DNA of 64,000 nucleotides, taken from contig NZ_FNYL01000004.1 of NCBI RefSeq assembly GCF_900109045.1, positions 232,055-296,054 on the forward strand, in the 5' to 3' direction. This document shows, one piece after another, positions 1-9,151 of this stretch. Origin of the DNA: Dyadobacter sp. SG02 (GTDB taxonomy: Bacteria > Bacteroidota > Bacteroidia > Cytophagales > Spirosomataceae). The notes below the pieces were generated by a model. The model worked only from the letters and a program-made list of their open reading frames with translations. It did no database searches and had not been told where the DNA came from. The position numbers were made by a program, and so were the translations under genes. Numbering within the stretch: position 1 is the stretch's first letter; every line of letters starts with the position of its first letter.

Positions 1-55
1 CTTGGCTGCGCTTGCCTCATGAGGCTAAAAAACTCTCAGCACAATCCATCCTTTG

Positions 56-75
56 CCGCCGACTTCAGTCGACGG
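56..75. repeat. REP-like hairpin, left of the RAYT transposase
   Basis: Inverted repeat with arms CCGCCGACT (56-64) and AGTCGACGG (67-75) around a TC loop; one position is a G-T type mismatch. A close relative lies at 647-664 on the other side of the transposase gene. RAYT transposases are known to act on such imperfect palindromes. Assignment as REP elements is inferred from this paired arrangement. Confidence 0.65.
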
Positions 76-96
76 AACAAGGATAATAGGGATAGG

Positions 97-534
97 TTAG
101 TTTTTGTTTGAATTGGTCCAGCCATATTTCAGCATGAATCTGTTGATCTCTGTTTCAAAGGTTTTGCCTTTGTGGTGTTCTTCTTGCCTGAGTATGTAGC
201 CGCGAACGCGCGTTACATGCTTTTCACTGACACTTACAGCCCAATAGTCGTCCTGCCAGACAAACTTTGTTTTCGTCAGCTTGTTCTTGTTGATCCAGTA
301 AGCTGATTCTCCCTTAATAATCTTCATCACATCCGCGAGTGTCTGGCCACGCGCGAGGCATATGAGGCAATGTGCGTGATCGTGATACCCGTTTACGACA
401 TCCAGCTCAATCCCCTTCGACATTGCATACGTTTTGATATGCATAAATACCCCCATGCGAATCTCGTCCCGCAATACAGGGGCCCGATATTTCGTAGCGA
501 AAACACCATGAATCCAAATTCGAGTCCAGCTCAT
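97..534 (-). CDS. REP-associated IS200-like tyrosine (Y1/HUH) transposase
   Basis: Single-strand DNA transposase of the IS200/IS605 Y1 superfamily, RAYT type, predicted to nick and join DNA at REP hairpins. With the start at 534 the product is 145 residues, the usual size. The HUH metal-binding motif appears as HAH (residues 53-55) and the catalytic tyrosine is probably Y113 in VRGYILRQEEHH. An upstream in-frame ATG at 582 would add 16 residues; I prefer 534 because the conserved N-terminus (MSWTRIWIHGVFATK) begins there. The gene stands alone between two REP-like hairpins (56-75 and 647-664), with no accessory TnpB. It looks intact. The family call is firm; present mobility is not known. Confidence 0.85.
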   Translation of the reverse strand: MSWTRIWIHGVFATKYRAPVLRDEIRMGVFMHIKTYAMSKGIELDVVNGYHDHAHCLICLARGQTLADVMKIIKGESAYWINKNKLTKTKFVWQDDYWAVSVSEKHVTRVRGYILRQEEHHKGKTFETEINRFMLKYGWTNSNKN

Positions 535-646
535 ACCGATAAGATTTAAACGCGTCCAACAATAAACCACTGGCGGTTTCATTGATACGCTAAATCCCGA
601 ACTTGGTCACACATTAAAATCTTCCCAACACAAAAAAATCAACTGC

Positions 647-664
647 CGTCGACTTCAGTCGGCG
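647..664. repeat. REP-like hairpin, right of the RAYT transposase
   Basis: Arms CGTCGACT (647-654) and AGTCGGCG (657-664) around a TC loop, same loop and orientation as the copy at 56-75. The purine-rich sequence after both copies is also loosely alike (GGAACAAGG and GCGAAAAAAGGG). It lies just upstream of the argH promoter box. Confidence 0.65.
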
Positions 665-694
665 AAAAAAGGGTTAGGAATGAGCTAATGATGT

Positions 695-702
695 TAAATT
701 TG
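695..702 (+). promoter_or_regulatory. Putative -7 box for argH
   Basis: TAAATTTG fits the Bacteroidota TAnnTTTG -7 consensus and lies about 40 bases before the argH start. No good -33 TTG was found at the normal distance, so only the -7 box is called. Confidence 0.4.
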
Positions 703-742
703 TGATGAAATTTTTAGATTTTAAATTTACCATTCCTGCATT

Positions 743-2077
743 TTGAAACTCTGGCAAAAGGAAAATACTGTCACTTCTGAAAAAATAGAACGCTTTACGG
801 TTGGGCGTGACCGTGAGATGGACCTGCATCTGGCCGAATTCGACGTGCTGGGTAATATCGCCCATGCTACAATGCTCGAAACGATCGGCCTGCTGACGGC
901 CGACGATCTCGCCGCATTGAAAGCCGAGCTCAAAGTCATTCATCAGCAAATCCAGAACGGCGAATTCGTCATCGAGGAAGGCATTGAGGATGTACATTCG
1001 CAAGTGGAGCTGCTGCTAACGCGCAAACTCGGCGATACCGGCAAAAAAATCCATTCAGGGCGCTCGCGTAACGATCAGGTGCTCGTGGATATGAAGCTGT
1101 ACACACGTGCGCGGCTTTTCGAGGTGGTTCAGGCTACCGAAAAGGTTTTCGATGTGCTGACACGCAAATCGGAAGAGCACAAAACCGACCTGCTTCCCGG
1201 ATACACCCATTTGCAGATCGCCATGCCGTCGTCGTTCGGGCTGTGGTTTGGCGCCTACGCCGAAGGTCTTATCGACGATATTATCCAACTCAACGCCGCC
1301 TACCGCCTTGCCAACCGCAACCCGCTGGGCTCCGGCGCGGGATACGGCTCGTCGTTCCCCCTGAACCGTCAGCTTACCACCGAACTGCTGGGCTTCGAAG
1401 GAATGCACCACAACGTCGTGTACGCGCAGATGAGCCGCGGGCGGACGGAACAGGCAGCATTGAGCGCCATTGCGTCGCTCGCCGCCACGGTTTCAAGGCT
1501 TGCGATGGACGTATGCCTTTACAATAGCCAGAACTTCGGTTTCATCGTACTGCCCGACGACCTCACGACAGGCAGCAGCATTATGCCGCACAAAAAGAAC
1601 CCGGACGTGGCCGAGCTCCTGCGCGCGAAAACCAACCGTATGAAAGCATTGCCGATGGAGGTAACGATGGTGCTCAGCAACCTGCCGTCGGGCTACCACC
1701 GCGATATGCAGCTGTTGAAAGAAATCCTGATGCCCGCATTCGACGAAATCCTCGACTGCCTCGACATCGCCGCATTCATGCTCGAACATCTGAAAGTGAA
1801 GCAAAACCTGCTCGACGATCCGAAATACGATCTGCTGTTCAGCGTAGAGCGCGTGAACGAGCTCGTGATCGCCGGCGTGCCGTTCCGTGATGCATATAAG
1901 CAGGTTGGGGCTGAGATTGGAGATGGCACCTATACCGCACCTCGCGAGTTGAAACATAGCCACGAGGGGAGCATTGGTAATTTGCAGACGGATGCTATTC
2001 GTGCGAGAATGGAGCAGGAAATAGGTGCATTTGGCTATGACCAGGTTCTTGCCACGCTTGACAACCTGATCCGTTAA
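743..2077 (+). CDS. argH: Argininosuccinate lyase
   Basis: Cleaves argininosuccinate to arginine and fumarate, the last step of arginine biosynthesis; cytosolic homotetramer of the fumarase/aspartase superfamily. The 444-residue product has SGRSRNDQV near residue 105, the GYTHLQ catalytic-histidine region near 155 and the signature GSSIMPHKKNP near 277-287. The start is a TTG: no ATG lies in frame before the stop codon at 722, and MKLWQKE is the usual family N-terminus. argB is at 9152-9937 on the other strand, so two arginine genes lie close together but are separated by a SusCD pair. The next gene begins 10 bases downstream and may be co-transcribed. Length is normal and no residues look lost. 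Confidence 0.95.
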   Translation: MKLWQKENTVTSEKIERFTVGRDREMDLHLAEFDVLGNIAHATMLETIGLLTADDLAALKAELKVIHQQIQNGEFVIEEGIEDVHSQVELLLTRKLGDTGKKIHSGRSRNDQVLVDMKLYTRARLFEVVQATEKVFDVLTRKSEEHKTDLLPGYTHLQIAMPSSFGLWFGAYAEGLIDDIIQLNAAYRLANRNPLGSGAGYGSSFPLNRQLTTELLGFEGMHHNVVYAQMSRGRTEQAALSAIASLAATVSRLAMDVCLYNSQNFGFIVLPDDLTTGSSIMPHKKNPDVAELLRAKTNRMKALPMEVTMVLSNLPSGYHRDMQLLKEILMPAFDEILDCLDIAAFMLEHLKVKQNLLDDPKYDLLFSVERVNELVIAGVPFRDAYKQVGAEIGDGTYTAPRELKHSHEGSIGNLQTDAIRARMEQEIGAFGYDQVLATLDNLIR

Positions 2078-2087
2078 GCGATCCACA

Positions 2088-3638
2088 ATGATACTTTTCA
2101 AAAAAGCCCTGCTTATTGCTGTGCCTATCGGAATGGCAGGGCTTGCGCTTTCCTTTCAAAGTATAATACCAGAAACATACGGACACCAGCCGTTGGCAGA
2201 CTCCATTCAGGAAGGCAAAAAACTGGCAATGGACTATTGCCAGCGTTGCCACCTGTTCCCCGAACCCTCATTACTGGACAAACAGACCTGGGTAGCCAGC
2301 GTGCTACCTAATATGGGATTACGCCTGGGCATCAGGGTCAACGGACAAGATCCCTATGCCGACCTGATCCCGGAAGAAAAGCGTGTTATGCAGGAACTGA
2401 ATGTATATCCGGAGACAAAACTCATTTCGGAAGCTGAGTGGAAAAAGATACTAGCCTACTACCGGGCGATGGCTCCTTCTCAGCCCCTGCCTCAGGAAAC
2501 ACCCCTGCCCGTTAAGGATTCTCTCCGTCTTTTCCATGTATCCGACTTGACTGTCGGGGATAAACAGGTGCCCAAAACCACCTTATTGAAATACGACCCG
2601 GCCTCGTCGCAACTCTTTATCGGCGACGATCAGAATGCTCTCTACGCATTCGGCAAAACCGGATTGAATGACACCTGGTGGATCGATTCCGCTCCGACTG
2701 ACATTGATTTTCCTAAAAACGCTCCACCACGCTTGCTTTCCATAGGCGTTTTCAAGCCTTCCGATCAGCGATCGGGGCGGCTGATGTCTTTGTCCAAAAC
2801 CATGAACCCGGCGCTGGTCAATATCCAGAACCTGCCCCGCCCCGTACAATTTGCGGCCGGTGATCTGAATATGGATGGGAAAGACGATGCTTTAATCTGC
2901 GGTTTTGGTAATCACTCAGGCAAATTGTTCTGGCTGGACGATTTTCAACCAGAGAAAGAGCATGTCTTAAAAACGCTCCCCGGCGCGCGAAGAGCCGAAA
3001 TACGGGACATGAATGGCGATATGAAGCCAGATGTGGTCGCGCTTATGGCGCAGGCCTGGGAGCAAGTATCGGTGTTCTATAATCGGGGCGACGGCCAGTT
3101 CAAAGAAAAGGTGTTGCTTCAATTCCCTCCTTCCTATGGCATGAGCTATTTTGAAATGCTGGATTTTAATAAGGACGGCTTTCAGGACATTTTACTTACC
3201 AATGGCGACAACTGGGACCTGTCTCCGGTTAACAAGAACTATCACGGCATAAGATTGTACCTGAATGACGGGAAAGACAATTTCAAACTCGTCTGGTTCT
3301 ACCCGCTTTACGGTGCCAGCAAGGCCGTCGCCCGAGATTTTGATCTCGACGGTGACATTGATATCGCCGCCACAGCATTCTACACGGATCTCGCCAACCC
3401 TGCGCACAGCTTCATCTATTTATCCAATGAAGGAAAAATGAATTTCGAAGCCTTCGCCACCCCTATGGCGGCGGCCGGCAAATGGCTGACCATGGAGGCA
3501 GGTGACTTTGACCAGGACGGCGACACCGACATTGTATTGGGCTCCTACTTTCATACAATAGGCGAAATGACCAAAATGATCTCTCGGGGACAATTGATAT
3601 TCCCGCAATTACTCGTACTCACGAACAGGCGCAGATAA
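2088..3638 (+). CDS. Secreted cytochrome c / FG-GAP (VCBS) repeat protein
   Basis: A 516-residue exported protein. An N-terminal hydrophobic segment (residues 1-23) looks like a signal peptide or anchor. A single heme-binding CQRCH motif at 51-55 lies in a short cytochrome-like domain (about 35-130). The rest is a beta-propeller of FG-GAP/VCBS repeats with calcium-type loops such as DLNMDGKDD (about 259), DMNGDMKPD (about 306), DFNKDGFQD (about 358), DFDLDGDID (about 416) and DFDQDGDTD (about 473). The architecture is known in Bacteroidota and Planctomycetes, but its substrate and redox partner are not. It follows argH by 10 bases, which may be chance. A bidirectional terminator follows at 3663-3694. 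Confidence 0.8.
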   Translation: MILFKKALLIAVPIGMAGLALSFQSIIPETYGHQPLADSIQEGKKLAMDYCQRCHLFPEPSLLDKQTWVASVLPNMGLRLGIRVNGQDPYADLIPEEKRVMQELNVYPETKLISEAEWKKILAYYRAMAPSQPLPQETPLPVKDSLRLFHVSDLTVGDKQVPKTTLLKYDPASSQLFIGDDQNALYAFGKTGLNDTWWIDSAPTDIDFPKNAPPRLLSIGVFKPSDQRSGRLMSLSKTMNPALVNIQNLPRPVQFAAGDLNMDGKDDALICGFGNHSGKLFWLDDFQPEKEHVLKTLPGARRAEIRDMNGDMKPDVVALMAQAWEQVSVFYNRGDGQFKEKVLLQFPPSYGMSYFEMLDFNKDGFQDILLTNGDNWDLSPVNKNYHGIRLYLNDGKDNFKLVWFYPLYGASKAVARDFDLDGDIDIAATAFYTDLANPAHSFIYLSNEGKMNFEAFATPMAAAGKWLTMEAGDFDQDGDTDIVLGSYFHTIGEMTKMISRGQLIFPQLLVLTNRRR

Positions 3639-3662
3639 TCTTGTCCGAAAGTATGAGGCAAA

Positions 3663-3694
3663 AAAAGCGGCAGATCAAATGACCTGCCGCTTTT
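3663..3694. terminator. Bidirectional terminator between VCBS gene and susD
   Basis: Perfect 11-bp stem AAAAGCGGCAG / CTGCCGCTTTT with a 10-base loop; the A and T runs at its ends let it work in both directions between convergent genes. Confidence 0.8.
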
Positions 3695-3732
3695 CGAATA
3701 TTAACTAAATCTATTGTCAAGAATTCAATCGA

Positions 3733-5328
3733 CTATTTTACATCCCAGAAGAGCTTGGTAGTGAGTTTATCGTTCTCACGAACCGCTGCGTAGTTGAGCG
3801 GGTTGTAAGTGATCTCGTTGCCCGGGTAGTTCAATCTTACCGGAGGCAAAGTCTGGTTGTTGTTATTGTCAACCCAGAAAGTAAGGCCCGGCAAGTTCAA
3901 ACGACGGATATCTGCCCAGTTTTCGTATGGCTGCACCAGGTTGTAGTGTACCCATTTCTGAGCCGCGATCAATTCCAGTTTCTGGGCAGCAGTAGTCGCT
4001 TTCGCCCAGCTCACGCCGTTTCCGGCGATGTAGGCAGTAGCCTCGGCAGTAGTTACGTTGGCTGGCTTGGTTCCCTGGGCCGCGTTGCTCACGTTGGCGA
4101 TGCGATTGTAGAAATCCATTGATTGACCGATCGCAGTTTCGTAAGCAGTTTTTGCAGATGCATCATTACCAGATCTCAGATAATATTCAGCTTTAATCAG
4201 GTTCACCTCAGGTGCATTGATAATGATACCTGGGAAGAACTGGTTGTAGTTGGTTACATAGCGGTTGTAGATCGCAACCCGTCCCGCATTGGCGAGCTCG
4301 GTTTGTACCTGAGCTGTTGCAGTTGGATCGATACCGATATACTGGCCATTGGCATTAGCTCCCGGCTCGAACAATATGCGTAGCCGTGGATCGGCGTTCG
4401 TGCTGAGGAAATCGATCAGTTTCTTGCCAGCCGTGTTACCAAACCAAGTACCAGGACCCAGACCTTCCTGGAAGCCTTTCGAGTTGATACCGCTGTTGAG
4501 ATCGAATACGTTGATCTGGATGTTCTGATCATTGGTCTCAACAATCGGGAAAGTAGTTGCATTGCCCAGTATTTCTGCGATTTCCGAGTTGGAGCGCGAC
4601 TGGAATGCCGCTACGTCCGAAACACGGTTCAGCATACGTAAACGCAGGGAGTTGCAGTAACGTTTCCATGCGGTGAGGTCGCCTTTGTTTACAAAATCCT
4701 GTGTCTTGAACGACTGTTGGTAGCCCGCATTGATGGTCGTTGCATTAAGCTCCGCAGAGATGCCTTTCAAATCGTCAAGCATCATCGTATAGAGTACCTG
4801 AGGATCATCGAACTTTGCATTGGATGAGTTGTAATCACCACCTTTTGTGCTCAGCAGGCCCGCTTCCGTGAATGGAATCGCACCGAAAACGTCGATCATT
4901 CTTTCTGTCTGATCGTAGAGATAAACCTTCGCTACGGTCATAAAGAACTTACGGTCGGCCTGGTCAGTTGCAGATTTGGAATTATAAACTTTTTCCAGTT
5001 CGCGGTATTGCGCCAGCAGGTTATAATAGTTGAACCAGATGTTCTCCACACCCGCCGAACCAGGAACATATTGTCCTGAACCATTCACCCAGCCAATCGC
5101 CTGGTTGTACTGGTTCAATGTAATGCGGAGCATTGTGAAATAATGCGTGTAACCCGGCAATACGTAGTCCTTGTTGGCTTGGAGAAACCCTGTGAACTGC
5201 TTCTCGATCGTCGTTTCGGAGATCTTCGAAGGATCAGGATATACGTCGCTGAAATCGGACTCCTTGCAGGACGCCGCTACCAGCATGAGCCCTGCCAAAA
5301 TAACTGATGATATCTTTTTCATTTTCAT
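3733..5328 (-). CDS. SusD/RagB-family nutrient-binding lipoprotein
   Basis: Outer-membrane lipoprotein that captures oligosaccharides or peptides and passes them to its SusC partner. The 531-residue product has a lipoprotein signal peptide with the lipobox cysteine at C21 (LVAASC). The fold resembles the SusD-like_2 group: helical repeats through the first 200 residues, and a C-terminal section with YENWADIRRLNLPGL. The start follows the SusC stop by 13 bases, so both genes form one transcript. No glycoside hydrolase, peptidase or regulator is directly attached, so the substrate cannot be read from context. Confidence 0.9.
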   Translation of the reverse strand: MKMKKISSVILAGLMLVAASCKESDFSDVYPDPSKISETTIEKQFTGFLQANKDYVLPGYTHYFTMLRITLNQYNQAIGWVNGSGQYVPGSAGVENIWFNYYNLLAQYRELEKVYNSKSATDQADRKFFMTVAKVYLYDQTERMIDVFGAIPFTEAGLLSTKGGDYNSSNAKFDDPQVLYTMMLDDLKGISAELNATTINAGYQQSFKTQDFVNKGDLTAWKRYCNSLRLRMLNRVSDVAAFQSRSNSEIAEILGNATTFPIVETNDQNIQINVFDLNSGINSKGFQEGLGPGTWFGNTAGKKLIDFLSTNADPRLRILFEPGANANGQYIGIDPTATAQVQTELANAGRVAIYNRYVTNYNQFFPGIIINAPEVNLIKAEYYLRSGNDASAKTAYETAIGQSMDFYNRIANVSNAAQGTKPANVTTAEATAYIAGNGVSWAKATTAAQKLELIAAQKWVHYNLVQPYENWADIRRLNLPGLTFWVDNNNNQTLPPVRLNYPGNEITYNPLNYAAVRENDKLTTKLFWDVK

Positions 5329-5341
5329 AATCTGATTGAAA

Positions 5342-8300
5342 TTAGAAGCTGGCTCTCAACATTACACCCGCAGTACGGAACGATGGGTTAGCACCAGCGT
5401 TTGAGATGTTTTCATACCATCTTGTAGAAGTGTTGGTCTGTTCGGCATCCAGGTCTTTGACGGTACGGTAAATGAAGAACAGGTTACGTCCGAATACAGA
5501 AATGGTCACGTTCGAAGCACCGATTTTGCTTCCGATGAAAGATGGCAGGCGGTATGCAAGCGAGATCTCACGCATTTTGATGTAGGTGTTTTTCTGCACA
5601 TACAATTCATAACGTGCATTACCGTACTGTGGTCCACCCCAGTTGTAAGTAGCGTTATAATACACCGCTTGCGAAACAATGTTGGTATTAGCTTCGCCCG
5701 TTGGGGTAACACCGTCCATCAGCATCCCATCGTGGTACACAACCTGACCTGTTGGTCCTGTTGCCGCAGTGGTAGGGATTCCTTTACCATCCTTATCCAG
5801 GTAGTAGCTCAAACCGCCGTGCTCGGCATCCATGTTGTTCAAGCTTTCTTTTGTTAAACCACGAGAGGTCATCCAGTTGATACCCGTCGGCATAATAGAA
5901 CCGCCAAAACGGAAGTCAGTGATCGCGTCAAGTGTAAAGCCTTTCCATGAGAAGCTGTTGATCAAACCACCGGTCAGTTTAGGCATTGCATTGCCTACTT
6001 TGATCCAGTTCGCTCCGTCAAGCTGATAAAGCCCGTTCGGACCTACAATACCCTGGCCTTTCTCGTTCCGAAGGATATCGTGAGCATAGATATCACCTAT
6101 TGGCTGACCTACTACTGAACGAATCTGAGCCGCGTTACCATCGAGGTCGGAGTGAAGCAATTCGGTTGAGTTGTTAGCCAGTTTCTCCACCTTGTTCACG
6201 TTTTTCGCAAGGTTCAAAGTCAGATCCCAGTTGAACTCATTCAATGTTTTACCCTGGATCGGCGATACGTTGAATGCGAATTCCACACCCTGGTTTCTTA
6301 GCGTACCCACGTTCGCAAGAATCGAGCGGGCGCCCGTTGTAGCGGCGATGCTCAGAGGCAGAATCTGGTCAATAATCTGCGCATTATAGTATGCGATGTC
6401 GAGGCCGATACGGTTGTTGAAAAACTTAGTTTCCAAACCGAATTCGAATTCGCGTTTTCTCTCAGGGCGGATCTTATCATTACCATATCTCGAATCGAGG
6501 TAGGTGTACAATACCGGCTGGCCACCATTTTGCTGAACGTTCAATGTACCCTGCATATAGGCTACGTTCGCACTGTAAATCTCAGGATAGTTACCTACCT
6601 CACCCCACGATCCGCGCAATTTACCATAGCTAAAGAAAGCTGGCAGGTTAAATGCATCTGTGAATACGAACGACGCGTTCACCGAAGGATAAACGAATCC
6701 GTTGTTTCCGGGAGCAAGTGTAGAAGTTCGGTCTCTACGGACGGTACCTTCAATGAAGAACAGTCCTTTGTAGTCAAATTGCGCAGTTCCCAAAACGGCA
6801 TCGCGGGTCCACCGGTCACGACTTCTTGTAACGCTCAAGTTATTCACAGAAGCCGATAGATCGAAGAAGTTCTCGGTACTCAATCCACCTTCGGTGCTGG
6901 TGCTGATTTTAGTATTCAGCTGCTTGTAAGCGTTATACCCGGCCATCAACGAGATAGATACATCGTCGGTCAGCTTTTTATTATAGGTCAACAAAGCTTC
7001 ACCATATACGTTTCTGTACACGTTGTTAGCCATGCTGAAACCACCAGAATAGCCGAAAGCCAAAGGCTTTTCAGTAGAATTGTTATTTTCAAGACGCTCA
7101 CCGGTAACGTCCGCTCCGATACGGCCACGGAGTTTCAGGTCGTCGGTAATCTGCCAGTGTTGCGTAATGCTGGCGATCACACGGTCACTCCACTCGTCGG
7201 AAGTATTTTTTCTGGTATTCCAAACGTAGTCCGCGATGTCGCTTTTAAAACCATTGTACCGGATATTCTCATTGGGGGTCAAGCTTGGGTTGCCTGACGC
7301 CTGTGTCACATACTTATATCCCTGGCTGGTTTGATACTTGTCAAAATACCAGTCTGCCGACTCGAAACGGTTCATCATACCGGTGAAGTTGTTGATCATA
7401 CGGTCAACTTTGAACGGACGGTTGTGCGTTTTCTGGTTGATATAGTTGACCATCAAATCGGTTTTCAGCTTTTTATTCACATCGAAGCTCGCGTTCAGGT
7501 TAGCTATGTTTTTGCTGTTTTTTGCCCCGTAGCTGATCATGCCGTTGTCCTGACGGGTAAAAGAGAAGCGAACGTTTGAGTTTTCACCACCTTTCGACAC
7601 GGAAAGGTTAATGTTGGAGCTGGTCGCATTCTGGAACAAATCCGCGTAGCTATTTCCTGAAGGAGAGTAAGGACGGATCTGGCCGTCGAAAGCCATTACT
7701 GGCTGGCCATCGAATTTGGGGCCGAAGTTTACAGTTGCGTTTAGCAAACCTCTTGTATCTCCTACGCCATCACCATTCGTGTCATAGGAAATAAATCCAT
7801 TGGCATCCTGACCTGCATCCACATAGTTTTTCAAGTAACCAGGGCCTCTTACATCTTGGTAGCGTGGCAAATAGGCAATTTTATCGACACTGTAACTTGC
7901 ATTGAAGTCAACGCCAAGGCCTTTCTTTCCTTTACCCGTTTTCGAAGTCACGAGGAGTACCCCGTTCACTGCTTCCGAGCCGTACAATGCAGCCGCAGAA
8001 GCACCTTTCAAGACTGTAATATTCTCAATATCAGCCGGGTTAAGATCGAGAAGACCGTTACCGCGGATACGCTGATCGCCCCAGTAATCACCGTTGCGTG
8101 CTTCACCGTTGCGGATAGGAATACCGTCCAACACGATCAATGGCTGTGTACTACCGGTAATAGAGTTAATACCGCGGATGTTGATACTTACCCCGGAAGT
8201 TGCACCACCAGGCGTTGCGTTGATCGTCACACCCGGAGCCTTTCCGTACAATGCAGTAGCGAAGTTGGGAGAAGCCGTTTTAATAAGTGCGTCACTTTTG

Positions 8301-8671
8301 ATGGTCGTAGTCGCGTAACCAAGCGCGCGGGATTCCTTCGCAATACCCAATGCGGTTACGGTTACTTCCTGCAAGTTGGAGGCATCTTCCACCAAGGTCA
8401 CGTTCAGCACATTGCTGTTGCTTATCGCGACCTCCTGCGTTTTGTACCCGATATAAGAAAACACGAGTGTGCCGTTGGCTGCTGCGTTAATGCTATATTT
8501 TCCATCCGCGTCGGAAGTCGTACCGGTAGTCGTACCCTTCACCAGTACAGACACGCCGGGCAGGGTTGCGCCGTCGGAGCTGCTGGTTACTTTTCCGGTG
8601 ATCGTTTGCGCGAAAACCGGAGCGCTTATCGCCATCAACATGACAATAAGTCTTAGTAAATTTTTTGCCAT
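5342..8671 (-). CDS. SusC/RagA-family TonB-linked outer-membrane transporter
   Basis: TonB-dependent transporter, 1109 residues, working with the SusD lipoprotein encoded 13 bases downstream. Order: signal peptide (1-21), carboxypeptidase-D-like regulatory domain (about 23-105, with GKVTSSSDGATLPGVSVLVKG), TonB plug (about 115-245, with INIRGINSITGS and LIVLDGIPI), and a 22-strand-type barrel ending in the aromatic residue F, as usual for outer-membrane assembly. There is no N-terminal FecR-interacting (STN) domain, so direct sigma/anti-sigma signalling through this receptor is unlikely. The gene seems complete. It is probably driven from the AT-rich 480-base region upstream. Confidence 0.93.
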   Translation of the reverse strand: MAKNLLRLIVMLMAISAPVFAQTITGKVTSSSDGATLPGVSVLVKGTTTGTTSDADGKYSINAAANGTLVFSYIGYKTQEVAISNSNVLNVTLVEDASNLQEVTVTALGIAKESRALGYATTTIKSDALIKTASPNFATALYGKAPGVTINATPGGATSGVSINIRGINSITGSTQPLIVLDGIPIRNGEARNGDYWGDQRIRGNGLLDLNPADIENITVLKGASAAALYGSEAVNGVLLVTSKTGKGKKGLGVDFNASYSVDKIAYLPRYQDVRGPGYLKNYVDAGQDANGFISYDTNGDGVGDTRGLLNATVNFGPKFDGQPVMAFDGQIRPYSPSGNSYADLFQNATSSNINLSVSKGGENSNVRFSFTRQDNGMISYGAKNSKNIANLNASFDVNKKLKTDLMVNYINQKTHNRPFKVDRMINNFTGMMNRFESADWYFDKYQTSQGYKYVTQASGNPSLTPNENIRYNGFKSDIADYVWNTRKNTSDEWSDRVIASITQHWQITDDLKLRGRIGADVTGERLENNNSTEKPLAFGYSGGFSMANNVYRNVYGEALLTYNKKLTDDVSISLMAGYNAYKQLNTKISTSTEGGLSTENFFDLSASVNNLSVTRSRDRWTRDAVLGTAQFDYKGLFFIEGTVRRDRTSTLAPGNNGFVYPSVNASFVFTDAFNLPAFFSYGKLRGSWGEVGNYPEIYSANVAYMQGTLNVQQNGGQPVLYTYLDSRYGNDKIRPERKREFEFGLETKFFNNRIGLDIAYYNAQIIDQILPLSIAATTGARSILANVGTLRNQGVEFAFNVSPIQGKTLNEFNWDLTLNLAKNVNKVEKLANNSTELLHSDLDGNAAQIRSVVGQPIGDIYAHDILRNEKGQGIVGPNGLYQLDGANWIKVGNAMPKLTGGLINSFSWKGFTLDAITDFRFGGSIMPTGINWMTSRGLTKESLNNMDAEHGGLSYYLDKDGKGIPTTAATGPTGQVVYHDGMLMDGVTPTGEANTNIVSQAVYYNATYNWGGPQYGNARYELYVQKNTYIKMREISLAYRLPSFIGSKIGASNVTISVFGRNLFFIYRTVKDLDAEQTNTSTRWYENISNAGANPSFRTAGVMLRASF

Positions 8672-9151
8672 AATTAAGCTAGATTTTTTGGTATTAAAAT
8701 GGGTCCTGGTAATGTCTGAGAGAGTTAAGCGTAGATTTTCGATGTTGTCATAGAGGTTGTTAATGAATTTTAGATTTGTTTATACTGACGGTTTGATGCT
8801 GATGCTTCTCCGGACCAGCTTACGGCGTTTACGTGTTCACATTCCCTTAACAATTGAATGTCAAATATAAATATTTTATTAACAAACCTCCTAAGATTTA
8901 TTAAAAAAAATTAATAATTACTCTCCAATTGAGATAGACTATTTGGTAAATAGCCCCATTCGGCCACTTTTATTTTTAAGTAACCGCGATTAATAAAATT
9001 AACTGAATGTAACTGAAAGGCAACTATCGTTCACAACAAAGCCAGTTTGCCACATTGACCTGACATAGCTGATCTTTACCGGACCTAAACAAATATTGAC
9101 TAAGAGGGCAGAATCCGCAGCCCAACCTTAACGCTAACCCATATACGGCAT
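8672..9151. other. AT-rich intergenic region (480 bases) upstream of susC
   Basis: No credible gene is visible on either strand. The part at 8850-9010 is clearly AT-rich and holds the likely susC promoter box. No convincing argB terminator hairpin was found in the part nearest argB. Confidence 0.6.
8862..8869 (-). promoter_or_regulatory. Putative -7 box for susCD
   Basis: On the minus strand this reads TATATTTG, matching TAnnTTTG. A TTTG upstream is only 13 bases away, shorter than the usual spacer of about 19, so the -33 part is weak. It implies a leader of roughly 185 bases before the susC start. Confidence 0.35.

Noticed and set aside
1493..2101. 202-codon frame on the minus strand opposite argH
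   Set aside because: Antisense to a certain gene and without any family pattern.
7856..8656. 266-codon open frame on the plus strand opposite susC
   Set aside because: Cysteine- and arginine-rich, no motif, and fully antisense to a conserved transporter; a shadow of its codon use.
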